This document shows positions 1-8,699 of a DNA stretch of 17,703 bases, piece after piece. The DNA is taken from assembly GCA_016932895.1 (NCBI GenBank), contig JAFGCA010000305.1:1-17703 (forward strand), read 5' to 3'. Made by a program: the position numbers and the translations under genes. Position 1 is the stretch's first letter; every line of letters begins with the position of its first letter. The notes below the pieces were generated by a model, which made no database searches, was not told the DNA's origin, and saw only the letters and a list, made by a program, of their open reading frames with translations. Origin of the DNA: Sedimentisphaerales bacterium. Its GTDB lineage: Bacteria; Planctomycetota; Phycisphaerae; Sedimentisphaerales; SG8-4.

Positions 1-1
1 A

Positions 2-742
2 CGTGCCGGCCCGCCGGGCCCGGACATCCTGACGGTGCGCAATCTCACCAGGCAGGGCGTTTTTCGAGACGTCTCTTTCAGCCTTCGTCGGGGCGAGATT
101 CTGGGGCTGGCGGGCCTGATGGGAGCCGGTCGAACGGAGATCATCCGATGTCTCTTCGGACTCGACAGGTACGACCGAGGCCAGATTCTCATCGCGGGCC
201 AAGAGGTCGCCATCCATAGTCCGGCGGATGCCCTGAAATTCGGATTGGGCCTGGTCAGTGAAGACAGGCAGATTACCGGCCTGGTGCCCTGTTTGTCCCT
301 CGGGGCCAATATCACGCTTTCGCATCTGAATCGCTGTTCGTGGGGGCCGCTGATCCAGTCGAGCCGGGAGCGGAAGCTCATCGAGCGTATGGTCGGCGAT
401 CTGGCAATCAAGTCGGCGGGCAGCAGCCAGAGAGTGGCCCACCTGAGCGGAGGCAACCAGCAGAAGGCGGTCCTGGCCAGAGCCCTGCTCGGCCGGCCTG
501 ATATTTTGATACTCGATGAGCCCACCCGCGGCATTGACGTGGGCACGAAGTCGGAGATTTACGAACTGATGCGACGCCTGGCCGACGAAGGAAAAGCCAT
601 CATCATGGCTTCGTCGGAACTTCCGGAGATCCTCGGAATGAGCGATCGAATCCTCGTTCTCAACAAGGGCACCGTGACCGGGCATTTGCATCGAGGCCAG
701 GCGAATCCCGAAGCGGTCATGCGATTCGCCATGACCGATTAG
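2..742 (+). CDS. Sugar ABC transporter ATPase, RbsA/MglA type, C-terminal half (5' end outside window)
   Basis: This is the second nucleotide-binding domain of a double-domain ATPase that powers import of ribose-type sugars. The reading frame is open from the window edge. A GTG at 35 lies inside the domain and is not the true start, because the codons before it (ending ILTVRNLT) are ordinary ABC first-strand sequence. The P-loop is the degenerate GLMGAGRTE (nt about 113-139), which lacks the usual Lys; this is normal for the second half of RbsA-like proteins. The signature LSGGNQQK is at nt 440-463 and Walker B ILILDEPTRG at about 503-532, followed by a switch-region SSEL. It ends MRFAMTD before TAG. 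A permease and a binding protein follow on the same strand, giving the ATPase-permease-binding protein order of this family. The N-terminal domain must lie upstream. Substrate cannot be read from this subunit. Confidence 0.93.
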   Translation, partial: RAGPPGPDILTVRNLTRQGVFRDVSFSLRRGEILGLAGLMGAGRTEIIRCLFGLDRYDRGQILIAGQEVAIHSPADALKFGLGLVSEDRQITGLVPCLSLGANITLSHLNRCSWGPLIQSSRERKLIERMVGDLAIKSAGSSQRVAHLSGGNQQKAVLARALLGRPDILILDEPTRGIDVGTKSEIYELMRRLADEGKAIIMASSELPEILGMSDRILVLNKGTVTGHLHRGQANPEAVMRFAMTD

Positions 743-838
743 GTTTGCGTTTGCAACCGCCGGGGCGACCCTGCGCAGGACGCCAGGTCGTCCACCGTAG
801 TGCGGTACGCAGTTAGCTGCCTGGAAAGGTTTTGGCAA

Positions 839-1789
839 ATGCCCGAGCAAGACATCATGTCACGGGTGGACAACACGTTGCAGAGATATGGGCTGCTGAT
901 CGCCTTCGCGGGGATATGCACGGTGCTTTCACTGCTGTCACCCGCTTTTCTCACGGCGCAGAACGCCATCAACGTTCTGCGTCAGATCTCCATCAACGCG
1001 GTACTGGCCGTCGGCGTCACCTACGTGATTCTTACCGGTGGCATCGACTTGTCGTTGGGCTCCGTGGTGGCGCTGACCGGGGTCCTGGCCGCGACCTTTG
1101 CTCACCCCGACACCTACCCGCTGGCGGCTCCGATTGCCGTCGGCATCCTGGGCGGAGTCCTCATCGGTGTCCTCAACGGGCTCATCATCACGCGGTTTCG
1201 CGTGGCCCCCTTCATCACCACGCTGGGTATGATGACAATCGCTCGAGGCGGAGCACTGATCATCAGCAACGGCCGGCCGATCTCCAATTTGTCGGCCTCG
1301 TTCAATTTCATCGGCAACGGAAGCTTGCTGAGGATTCCCGTTCCGGTGTTGATCCTGGCCGGCGTCTTTGTCGTCTCGTATTTCATCCTGGGAAAGACAA
1401 CCTTCGGTAGATACATCTACGCCGTGGGCGGCAACGAGGAGGCCGCCAGAGCCGCGGGAATCAACACCCACAGGATCAAGATCGCGTCGTACTCGATTTG
1501 CGCGGGCCTGGCGGGTCTGGCCGGGATCATCCAGGCCTCGCGGATTACCACCGGACAGCCGAATACGGGGATTTCGTACGAGCTGGACGCGATCGCGGCC
1601 GTTGTCATTGGAGGCACGAGCCTTTCCGGCGGGATTGGCAGTGTCACCGGAACGATCCTGGGGGCTTTGCTGATCGGCACGCTCAACAACGGATTGGATT
1701 TATTGAATGTCTCCTCGTATTATCAGCAGGTGGTCAAAGGGCTCATCATCATCGGCGCGGTGGTTCTTGACCGAGAAAAGGCCGGGTAG
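839..1789 (+). CDS. Sugar ABC transporter permease, RbsC-like
   Basis: This is the integral membrane subunit of the ribose-type importer, about 316 residues, matching the usual RbsC length of about 320. It is hydrophobic throughout, with roughly 8-10 membrane segments. It carries family hallmarks: LTGGIDLSLGS, then FITTLGMMTIARG, then the cytoplasmic coupling segment AVGGNEEAARAAGI, then AVVIGGTSLSGGIGS near the C-terminus. The frame is open from a GTG at 800, but ATG 839 is preferred because GGAAAGG (823-829) lies 9 bases before it and the protein then begins with a short polar leader. ATG 857 is a further alternative. It lies 96 bases after the ATPase gene and 36-51 bases before the binding-protein gene, consistent with one operon. 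It presumably pairs with the ATPase at 2-742. Confidence 0.93.
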   Translation: MPEQDIMSRVDNTLQRYGLLIAFAGICTVLSLLSPAFLTAQNAINVLRQISINAVLAVGVTYVILTGGIDLSLGSVVALTGVLAATFAHPDTYPLAAPIAVGILGGVLIGVLNGLIITRFRVAPFITTLGMMTIARGGALIISNGRPISNLSASFNFIGNGSLLRIPVPVLILAGVFVVSYFILGKTTFGRYIYAVGGNEEAARAAGINTHRIKIASYSICAGLAGLAGIIQASRITTGQPNTGISYELDAIAAVVIGGTSLSGGIGSVTGTILGALLIGTLNNGLDLLNVSSYYQQVVKGLIIIGAVVLDREKAG

Positions 1790-1825
1790 GCGTTCTCCAA
1801 CCGGAGGACAAGCACCGAATCTCAC

Positions 1826-2773
1826 ATGGAGTCAACGATCATGCGAAAACTCGTAGTCTTGCTCCCGGTTGCCGCCGTCGTGGCGTTGCTGTGGATGGTG
1901 AAACCCGATTCTTCCGGCGAAGACCGAGTCGTGATCGGAGTGAGCCTGCTGAATCTCTCCAACGAATTCATCGTCGATATCAAGGAGGCGATGGAGGCGA
2001 AGGCCGCGGAACTGGGCGTCAGACTGATCGTGAACGACGCAGAGAGAAGCGCCGAGCAGCAGATCCAACACGTAGAGAGCTTCCTCGCCCGGCGCGTGGA
2101 CGCCATCATCTTGAATCCCTGCGAAGTGGAGGCGAGCTCGCCGGCGGTCGACAAGGCGATTCAAGCCGGCATCCCGATCGTCAACGTCAACTCCGAGACG
2201 CGTTCGGAACCCACCGCGTTCGTCGGATCGCGCGACGAGGAGTCCGCTGAGATCGCCATCAGTTACATTGCCAGGCGGCTTGATGGCAAAGGCCGGCTCG
2301 TGATGATCTCCGGCTATCCGGGACAGGCCGCCGAGATCAAGAGGACCGAAGGGGCGCGCTCCGCTCTGAGCCAATACCCCGACCTGGAGCTGATCGCCGA
2401 GCAAACCGCCAACTGGTCTCGCGAGGAAGGAATGGCACTGATGGAGAACTGGCTTCAGGCCTATCGAGATCGTATCGACGCCGTGTTTGCCCAGAACGAC
2501 GAGATGGGCCTTGGGGCTTTGAATGCGCTGCAGTCGGCCGGCGTGAAGGATAAAGTCGTGCTCGTCAGCGTGGATGCCATCGCCGACGCGCTCAAGGCCG
2601 TCAAACAGGGCCATCTGGACGGGACGGTCTTTCAGAATGCCAGAGTTCAGGCCGAAACCGCAGTGGAAACGGCCGTCCGGATTGTCAACGGGCAACCGTA
2701 CGAGAAAAGAGTGCTCATTCCGTTCGAGCTCGTCACCGGAGAAAATGTGGATCGCTACATGACACCGCGGTGA
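1826..2773 (+). CDS. Periplasmic sugar-binding protein, RbsB-like (PBP1 fold)
   Basis: This is the solute-binding component of the importer, 315 residues. An N-terminal hydrophobic stretch (residues about 7-25) is followed by the mature fold starting RVVIGVSLLNLSNEF (34-48). AQNDEMGLGALNALQ (222-236) is very close to the equivalent RbsB segment. By eye, the ribose-contact Asn (N224), Asp (D250) and Gln (Q270) are kept. The Asp-Arg pair that RbsB has near the hinge (LDR) is replaced by VNSETR (121-126), so the ligand may not be ribose. There is no lipobox Cys and no clear Ala-X-Ala cleavage site, so the protein may stay membrane-anchored. Start choice is uncertain: GGAGGA at 1803-1808 is 17 bases from ATG 1826, whereas ATG 1841 has GGAG (1828-1831) nine bases upstream and may be the true start. 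Confidence 0.92.
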   Translation: MESTIMRKLVVLLPVAAVVALLWMVKPDSSGEDRVVIGVSLLNLSNEFIVDIKEAMEAKAAELGVRLIVNDAERSAEQQIQHVESFLARRVDAIILNPCEVEASSPAVDKAIQAGIPIVNVNSETRSEPTAFVGSRDEESAEIAISYIARRLDGKGRLVMISGYPGQAAEIKRTEGARSALSQYPDLELIAEQTANWSREEGMALMENWLQAYRDRIDAVFAQNDEMGLGALNALQSAGVKDKVVLVSVDAIADALKAVKQGHLDGTVFQNARVQAETAVETAVRIVNGQPYEKRVLIPFELVTGENVDRYMTPR

Positions 2774-2865
2774 CAGGTGGCCCGAATCACAGCGCTGGGC
2801 CTGCGTTTCACAGGCAATGAACTCTGGTTTACCAAACGAAAAATCATTGCAAAGGACGCCCTACA

Positions 2866-5800
2866 ATGTCTACGCTCCCCCGAAGCGTGATGGTCGCCCT
2901 GGTGTTCCAGGTTGCCGGCAGCGCCCTGTGGGCTCAGGAAACCGAGCCGCTGATCTCCATGCTGGAAGCAAAGATTCCTCCCCTGATGGAAGCCGAGCAC
3001 GTGCCCGGTCTGTCCATGGTACTGATCCGGGACAACCGCATCGTCTGGAAGGGCGTCTTTGGCGTTCGTGCCGCGGGGAAGCCGGAGAAAGTGGACGAGA
3101 CAACCGTCTTCGAGGCGGCGTCCATGAGCAAGCCCCTTTTCTCCTACGCGGTGCTGAAGCTGGTTGAAAAGGGCCGGTTCGACCTCGACCGCTCGTTGGA
3201 CAGCTACCTCCCTGAGCCCTACCTGCCCGACCAGCCGTTGGCAAAACAGATCACGGCGCGCATGGTCATGCTCCATCGGACGGGGCTGCCAAACTGGCGT
3301 GAGGGTGGCTGGAGAGCCGGAGGGCCTCTGCCCGTGTTGCACGAACCGGGCACGCGTTTCACCTACTCCGGCGAAGGCTATTTGTACCTGCAAAGAGCGA
3401 TCGAGCGCGTGACGGGAAAATCCCTGAATGCCTGGATGGAAGAATCCTCGCTCCGACCCTTGAATATGAGACGCAGCAGCTATGAATGGCGGGATGCCCT
3501 CGCAGACAACTTTGCCGGCGGACACGACAAAGACGGAAATCTGAAGAAAGCCCGGCGGTTCTACGAGCGGGGCAACGCGGCCTATTCTCTCTACACCACT
3601 CCCACGGACTACGCCCTGTTCCTGATGGAGATGATGAACCCGGATCGCTCTGCGGGACATTCACTGACGGCCGAGACAATCGAGAAAATGACAACATTGC
3701 AGCTCGAGCCTGAAGCGGCCGATGCGCGTTCGCGTCGTTCCCTGGGATGGGTGGTGGCCTCAGACGATGACGGCGGCTGGGTCTGCCACAGCGGCAGCAA
3801 CGGAAGCGGCTTTCGCTGCAACTCGCGTTTCAACATGAAGCACAAGTGCGGCTGCGTGATCATGACCAATTCCGACAGCGGCCGCAAGGTCTGGGAGGCC
3901 ATCGTAGAAATCATCGATTCGATGTCTCTCGCGGACGAGCCGGCCAGCGAGCCCCACAAGGTGACTACCTGGGAGCCGGTTCGACGAACGATTCGGTACG
4001 AATACCGCGTCATGAATCCCACGGCCGACGCCGCTGGAAAGTTCGACGTATACGTACCTCTCCCCTTGGAGTCTCCCCGCCAGGAGATTCATTATCTTCA
4101 CTTGCCCCAGCGCGGCCAACAGCGCATCTTCACCGACGTGCACGGCCAGAAGCTGGCCCACTACTCCTTCGATGCCCTTGAGCCCGGTGAGTCGATCGAT
4201 CTCGGCTTCGTTGTCGGTCTTACCTTGAGAAACATGCGCTGGAACGCGGCGGGGCGAGCGACGGATCGAGATACGTGTACTCTTACACCCGAGCAGAGAG
4301 AGCGGTACCTCGTGTCCGAGCCAAACTACTCCATGGACAGCGGCTTCATGTGCAAGACAGCCGCCGACCTGACCCGTGGCGCCGAGAGCGACTTCGACAA
4401 GCTGACGAGGATACACGACTACGTCACAGGTAAAATCCGTTACGTGCGGGACGGCAGATGGGACCCGGCGGCGGAGGTTCTCGCCCGCGGAACAGGATCG
4501 TGCAGCGAGTACAACTACGTACTATCCGGGTTGTGCCGCCTGGCCGGCCTGCCGACACGGTGCGTCGGCGGGACCAGCAGTGGATTCCGCGCTCTGCCGA
4601 CAACGGATGCGGTCTTTCACCGATGGACGGAGGTCTTCCTGTCCGGCTACGGCTGGTTTCCCGCAGACTGCTCCCGCGACGCCAATCCCATACGGGGACA
4701 GAGGAGCCATTTCGGCCGCGTCTATATTGACGCTCTGGTGTGGTGCCGTCAGGCAGGGGGCGAAGAGGACTCGCTCGGCTGGGATTACCGAGCGAAACTC
4801 CGCGTCGAAGGCGAGGACCCGGGGTTCCGGGAAAACCATCGAACCCGCTGGTTCGTGTTCTATCCCGAGCAGCAGGTCGAAGCGGCGTATGCCTGGTTCT
4901 CGGGGGATGAGGGCAACCTGCCGGAGCCGGACCTTCTGGAGTGCGCCCTGCTTCACTGGGACACAGCCAAGGTGGAGAACCGCCTAAAGATGATTCGTGC
5001 GCTCGCGGCGTCAGACCGCAATGAGGGCCTGCGACGGGCCGCAAGCTTGCCCGAAGCCGAAGAACTGCGCGAGAGCTGTATCCGAGAGCTTTGCGAGTCC
5101 GCGGAACTGGCTAACACGGTTCTTGAGGAGAGCCGCCATTCCTGGGATTTCCGTTCGTGGTTCAGGAACAACGAATCGAATCTGATCCCGGCGTCGGAGG
5201 CCCGTTTCAAGCTGGCCCGGGGAGCCGAGAAAGAGGAGGTGCCCTTTGTCACGGCTTCATCGTCGAAGATATGGGCGGACCTCGCCGCAGAACTGGTCAG
5301 TCGCCTCTCAGAGTCGCTGGACCTTGCCGGGGAGGTAACCGTAGCGGTGATGCCCGTGGTAGATCAGTCTCTTGCCGGGCTGGGCCCGAAGAAGGTCTCC
5401 ATTCATTCGGCTCTAAAGGATCTCATCGCAAGCAGAATGCAGGTCAGGCTCATCGATGAGATCGGCTTCGACCGCTTCATGGAGGAGCAGGGTCCGGGGA
5501 GCGAAGAGTACTGGGTCCTGGCAAACGGAGGTGGCGCAGAGATGCCTGCGGCCATGGTGCCCGATCTCATCCTGGTTCCATTATGCATCACGGAGCGGTC
5601 TGAGAAAGAGAAGGGGGCGGTGCTGTACCATCTCGAAGTCAAAGCTCTCGAACTCTCCAGTCGCAAGTACGACAAGGTTGTTGCCCGTACCTATCGCCGG
5701 ACCGAGGACAAGGAGGGAAGGTCCGCTCGAGGTCTGCTGGTTGCAGGCGGGGACACGGTTCTGGCCCGGTGGGAACACGACATGGTGACCCGAAATGGCT

Positions 5801-7266
5801 ACGACTGGCCCCTGGCGCAGGTCAAGCCGCTTCTTGCGGCGGCGGATGCGGCGCTGTGCAACCTCGAATGCTGCATCTCTCTGCGGGGCACGCCCGTGAA
5901 CAAAGGGGAACGTTGTTCCTTCTATTACCGGGCGCGGCCGGAAATGCTGCGCTGTCTTACGGAAGCGGGAATCGATATCGTGACAGCCGCAAACAATCAC
6001 GCTGGTGACTACGGTCCCTCGAGCGTTGTCGATACCGCGGTGTGGTGCAAGAAAGCCGGGCTCGTGTGCGTCGGGCTTGGCAACCGTCCGGCCATTGCCG
6101 CCGAGCCCAAGCTCGTTCGCGTTGGTCCCGTTCGGGTCGGCATCGCGGGCATGGATACGACGATGGCCCATTTTCGTGCGGAAGATGAGCGTCCAGGTAC
6201 GAATTACGCCGATGAGGAAGTCCTCAGAGCATTCAGGCAGAAGATGCGGAGGCTCGGCGAGTGGGCCGAAGGGCGCTGCGACCTTCTCGTGCTCACGATA
6301 CACTGGGGCGACAACTGGGTGAGACCCACTCAGCCGGTTCACCGGAAGATGGCCCGCATCGCATTCAAGAACGGCGTGGACCTCATACTGGGCCATTCTG
6401 CCCACCGCCTGCAGGGCGCCGAGGTGGTGGACGGAAAGGCGGTCATCTACGATATGGGGAATCTTCTCTTTGACTGCGAGCTCAAGCCGGAGGGGCAGCA
6501 GAACGGCCTTTTCCGGATACACCTTGCAACCGACGGAGTGCACAAGATCGAGATCGTTCCCACACGAGCCTTGAACGGGCATACCGTCCTGGCGCGCTAT
6601 GAGGAGGCGCATGAAATCCTGGCCGAAATGCGCGATCTCTGCTCGGCTCTGGGGACCCACCTCGCCATCGACGAAGATGTAGAAGGCAGACCCGTGGGCG
6701 TGATCGACATTCCGGCGCCGAAGGTGACTTCTCGGGTGGAGCCGGACCCTGGCCTGGCGTTCGCGGCGTTTCCCTGCCCCGGGGAGGAAATTTCACCGGC
6801 AGTCCCTGAAGCCGTCCTCGTGCCGGAGATCCCCGAAGACGCTCGCAAGGTGATTCCCCCCGCAGAGTTGGCGCCCCAGGTGCAACTGCTGGCGTCACGT
6901 CTTCCCGGTACTGCGATTGAAGGCGGAATCGTCCACCTGTCTACGTGGTGGCGCGTCAATGGCCCGGTAGACCGCAACACCATGCTGGCTTTCCAGCTCA
7001 GCGTCGAAGGGGAAACGCCGCGCAGAGGGACGCCCTGGTACACGCGGCACGATCCGGGTGACTGGACGGTGCCGTTGTCACTGCTGAAACCGGGTCAAAT
7101 CGTGGAAGACAGGTATCCCGCTCGCCTGGCCGGGTTGCCGGCTGGACCATGCAAGGTATACGCCGTTGTCATGGACACGACCCAGACGGAGGGAAATCGA
7201 ATTCTGGGCGAGCCTTACCTTGTTGGAGAGCTGCAAATCTCTCCTCGCACTGCATCTTCCCGGTAA
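2866..7266 (+). CDS. Exported multidomain protein: serine beta-lactamase-like + transglutaminase-like + CapA metallophosphoesterase
   Basis: A single open frame encodes 1466 residues. AAAGGA (2851-2856) sits nine bases before the ATG. A Sec signal peptide covers residues 1-23 (SALWA, cut before QETE). Residues 25-355 are a class C beta-lactamase/DD-peptidase-like serine hydrolase with SMSK (nucleophile S86, K89), YSG (Y167) and HSG (H308). Residues about 365-460 form a beta-rich domain that precedes a transglutaminase-like core with C546, H585 and D601. A helical stretch (about 685-760) follows. Residues about 822-945 resemble a CsgG/TolB-N/LpoB-like fold, which is tentative. Residues 956-1235 are a CapA-type (PGA_cap) metallophosphoesterase with [30 protein letters not shown] and YDMGNLLFD all present. 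A Pro-rich linker leads to a C-terminal beta-sandwich (about 1335-1460). It lies 92 bases after the sugar-binding gene. Action on peptide or gamma-glutamyl polymer, or on the cell wall, is inference. About 27 cysteines is high for an exported protein. Confidence 0.9.
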   Translation: MSTLPRSVMVALVFQVAGSALWAQETEPLISMLEAKIPPLMEAEHVPGLSMVLIRDNRIVWKGVFGVRAAGKPEKVDETTVFEAASMSKPLFSYAVLKLVEKGRFDLDRSLDSYLPEPYLPDQPLAKQITARMVMLHRTGLPNWREGGWRAGGPLPVLHEPGTRFTYSGEGYLYLQRAIERVTGKSLNAWMEESSLRPLNMRRSSYEWRDALADNFAGGHDKDGNLKKARRFYERGNAAYSLYTTPTDYALFLMEMMNPDRSAGHSLTAETIEKMTTLQLEPEAADARSRRSLGWVVASDDDGGWVCHSGSNGSGFRCNSRFNMKHKCGCVIMTNSDSGRKVWEAIVEIIDSMSLADEPASEPHKVTTWEPVRRTIRYEYRVMNPTADAAGKFDVYVPLPLESPRQEIHYLHLPQRGQQRIFTDVHGQKLAHYSFDALEPGESIDLGFVVGLTLRNMRWNAAGRATDRDTCTLTPEQRERYLVSEPNYSMDSGFMCKTAADLTRGAESDFDKLTRIHDYVTGKIRYVRDGRWDPAAEVLARGTGSCSEYNYVLSGLCRLAGLPTRCVGGTSSGFRALPTTDAVFHRWTEVFLSGYGWFPADCSRDANPIRGQRSHFGRVYIDALVWCRQAGGEEDSLGWDYRAKLRVEGEDPGFRENHRTRWFVFYPEQQVEAAYAWFSGDEGNLPEPDLLECALLHWDTAKVENRLKMIRALAASDRNEGLRRAASLPEAEELRESCIRELCESAELANTVLEESRHSWDFRSWFRNNESNLIPASEARFKLARGAEKEEVPFVTASSSKIWADLAAELVSRLSESLDLAGEVTVAVMPVVDQSLAGLGPKKVSIHSALKDLIASRMQVRLIDEIGFDRFMEEQGPGSEEYWVLANGGGAEMPAAMVPDLILVPLCITERSEKEKGAVLYHLEVKALELSSRKYDKVVARTYRRTEDKEGRSARGLLVAGGDTVLARWEHDMVTRNGYDWPLAQVKPLLAAADAALCNLECCISLRGTPVNKGERCSFYYRARPEMLRCLTEAGIDIVTAANNHAGDYGPSSVVDTAVWCKKAGLVCVGLGNRPAIAAEPKLVRVGPVRVGIAGMDTTMAHFRAEDERPGTNYADEEVLRAFRQKMRRLGEWAEGRCDLLVLTIHWGDNWVRPTQPVHRKMARIAFKNGVDLILGHSAHRLQGAEVVDGKAVIYDMGNLLFDCELKPEGQQNGLFRIHLATDGVHKIEIVPTRALNGHTVLARYEEAHEILAEMRDLCSALGTHLAIDEDVEGRPVGVIDIPAPKVTSRVEPDPGLAFAAFPCPGEEISPAVPEAVLVPEIPEDARKVIPPAELAPQVQLLASRLPGTAIEGGIVHLSTWWRVNGPVDRNTMLAFQLSVEGETPRRGTPWYTRHDPGDWTVPLSLLKPGQIVEDRYPARLAGLPAGPCKVYAVVMDTTQTEGNRILGEPYLVGELQISPRTASSR

Positions 7267-7290
7267 GCCGACGAAGCAACGCTGTCGATA

Positions 7291-7316
7291 GGCCGCACTC
7301 AAAAAGTCTGGCGGCC
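7291..7316 (+). terminator. Weak hairpin after the large hydrolase gene
   Basis: GGCCGC (7291-7296) pairs with GCGGCC (7311-7316) across a 14-base loop and is followed by GTTT. It lies 25 bases after the stop codon and just before the prepilin promoter. The stem is short and the T-run is poor, so termination is only a possibility. Confidence 0.3.
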
Positions 7317-7339
7317 GTTTCCACTGCCAGGACTGAGTG

Positions 7340-7348
7340 TGTTATAAT
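7340..7348 (+). promoter_or_regulatory. Extended -10 promoter for the prepilin-like gene
   Basis: TGTTATAAT is a consensus TATAAT (7343-7348) with an extended -10 TG at 7340-7341. The best -35 match is a weak TTTCCA (7318-7323) with 19-base spacing, which suits an extended -10 site. Transcription would begin near 7355, giving a leader of about 50 bases to ATG 7407. Confidence 0.6.
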
Positions 7349-7406
7349 CATGGCTGACAAAGATGCCGGCACAACTCATTGTCTCTCTTTCAAAGGGCAG
7401 GGCGTT

Positions 7407-8225
7407 ATGCGCAACCGACGTGGGTTTACGTTGATAGAACTCCTGGTCGTCGTTGCCATCATTGCATTACTGATGGCGATACTGATGCCGGCTCTCCAGC
7501 GGGTGAAGAAACAGGCCAGAGGCGTTGCGTGCCTCAACAGGCTCAAGCAATGGGGGCTGTTCTTTGCGATGTACGCCGAAGACCACGACGGTCGATTCAT
7601 GGCCGGTCATACGGCCCAGCCTCAAGCGAATCGGTGGGTCAGTGCACTGGGCGACTACTATCGATGGGATGACGAGTTCACCTGTTGTCCGAACGCGACG
7701 AAACCTTGGGTGGATGAGGACGGCATCGGCGAGGGAGCCGAGGGAACGGACGTGGGTGTGACTATGGCCTGGGGTTACATGGAGCAGGACCACTGGGCCA
7801 AACAAATGAAAGGAAGTTACGGAATCAACGGCTACTGTGTCGATATCCAGGCCGGCCGGGAACCACGCGGCGACGCCAGTTGGTACTGGCGCGGGCCGAC
7901 CGTGGCCGGAACCGCCTACGTACCTCTGTTCCTGGGGTCCCAGCGCTACAACGGTGTGGTCGACTCACTGGATCCTCCTCCGGCGTATGACGGCCAGGGG
8001 TGGGCCGAAGGCGGTGAGGGGCGGATGGTGCGGTACTGTCTGGACCGGCACGATGGGTTTGTGAACGGGCTGTTTCTCGATTTTGCCGTCAGGAAGATCG
8101 GACTGAAAGAGTTGTGGACGTTCAAGTGGCATCGAAAGTACGACACCAGCGGCCCCTGGACCACAGCCGGCGGGTGTCAGCCGGGCGACTGGCCGGAATG
8201 GATGAGAAGGTTCAAAGACTACTGA
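7407..8225 (+). CDS. Type II secretion/pilin-like protein with prepilin N-terminal cleavage/methylation motif
   Basis: This 272-residue protein starts [13 protein letters not shown]: prepilin peptidase would cut after G6, leaving F7 at the new N-terminus and Glu at +5 (E11). The hydrophobic helix (7-28) and the following [16 protein letters not shown] are typical of the large H-X9-DG/DUF1559-like prepilin families of Planctomycetota. Residues 206-240 match the conserved late block (RYCLDRHDG, then a variant of the phage-like F-x-DG-x-V motif, then LW...W), and the protein ends WMRRFKDY. The frame is open upstream to 7149, but that would overlap the preceding gene. ATG 7407 places the prepilin signal at the N-terminus, with AGGG (7394-7397) nine bases upstream, and a promoter lies at 7340-7348. 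Four Cys residues could form disulfides. The role is probably a pseudopilin-like surface or secretion component; partners are not in the window. Confidence 0.9.
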   Translation: MRNRRGFTLIELLVVVAIIALLMAILMPALQRVKKQARGVACLNRLKQWGLFFAMYAEDHDGRFMAGHTAQPQANRWVSALGDYYRWDDEFTCCPNATKPWVDEDGIGEGAEGTDVGVTMAWGYMEQDHWAKQMKGSYGINGYCVDIQAGREPRGDASWYWRGPTVAGTAYVPLFLGSQRYNGVVDSLDPPPAYDGQGWAEGGEGRMVRYCLDRHDGFVNGLFLDFAVRKIGLKELWTFKWHRKYDTSGPWTTAGGCQPGDWPEWMRRFKDY

Positions 8226-8494
8226 CAGCGAGAGAACGCGGGTTTTCTGCGGCCTGTGAAACTCCTGCCGGCGTCGAGCCCGTGGACCCGATACGCGTCG
8301 CTCTGACACAGACCGGCCGTCAAGCGGCCATTGCCACAGCCAAGATGCACGATCAACCCGGCCCGAACACCGGTGGCCTCGAGGATCTGCCTGGCCGACA
8401 TTTCGTCTGGCCCCTCGCCGAAAGCCGCATTAAGGCAGCAGGACGGGATGACAGGGACAACGCCAAACCAGCCAAGCCATCGCCGCGTTCTCAT
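8219..8494 (-). pseudogene. Truncated 5' fragment of an exported methyltransferase/quinoprotein-type gene
   Basis: On the minus strand an ATG at 8494 is preceded by a near-perfect ribosome site, AGGAGGT (complement of 8501-8507), six bases away. The protein begins MRTRRWLGWFGVVPVIP, a signal-peptide-like start, followed by ARQILEATGVRAGLIVHLGC, then GNGRLTAGL and YRVHGLDA. VHLGCGNGRL is a SAM-binding motif I. I recall this block as the start of large planctomycete proteins that join a SAM-methyltransferase-like domain to a PQQ-type beta-propeller. The resemblance ends at HGLDA (about 8270); the next 16 residues (to the TAG at 8219) look random, and the frame ends in the last codons of the convergent prepilin gene. 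Only 91 residues remain of what is normally a much longer protein, so this is a decayed or rearranged remnant with an intact start region. Confidence 0.6.
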
Positions 8495-8663
8495 GCTTGG
8501 ACCTCCTACTGACAGGGCAGCACAAAGTCGAATCCGTGGGGATATTGTACCGTCGTCACCGTCGATCCGCAAACCGATCGTAGCGCTGTGGCCGCCACGG
8601 TTGGGCTCGCATCGTTTTGGCATCCTGGCGTGAGAAACGGGGATGATTTGCTGACCAGGGGCA

Positions 8664-8693
8664 TTGAAACCGAACGGCGTATTGTGTTATCAT
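8664..8693 (+). promoter_or_regulatory. Sigma70-type promoter upstream of the CBM/LamG gene
   Basis: TTGAAA (8664-8669, 5 of 6 to consensus), an 18-base spacer and TATCAT (8688-8693, 5 of 6) with an extended -10 TG at 8685-8686. The core TGTGTTATCAT closely resembles TGTGTTATAAT before the prepilin gene. A start near 8700 would give a leader of about 290 bases. Confidence 0.6.
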
Positions 8694-8699
8694 GGAACC

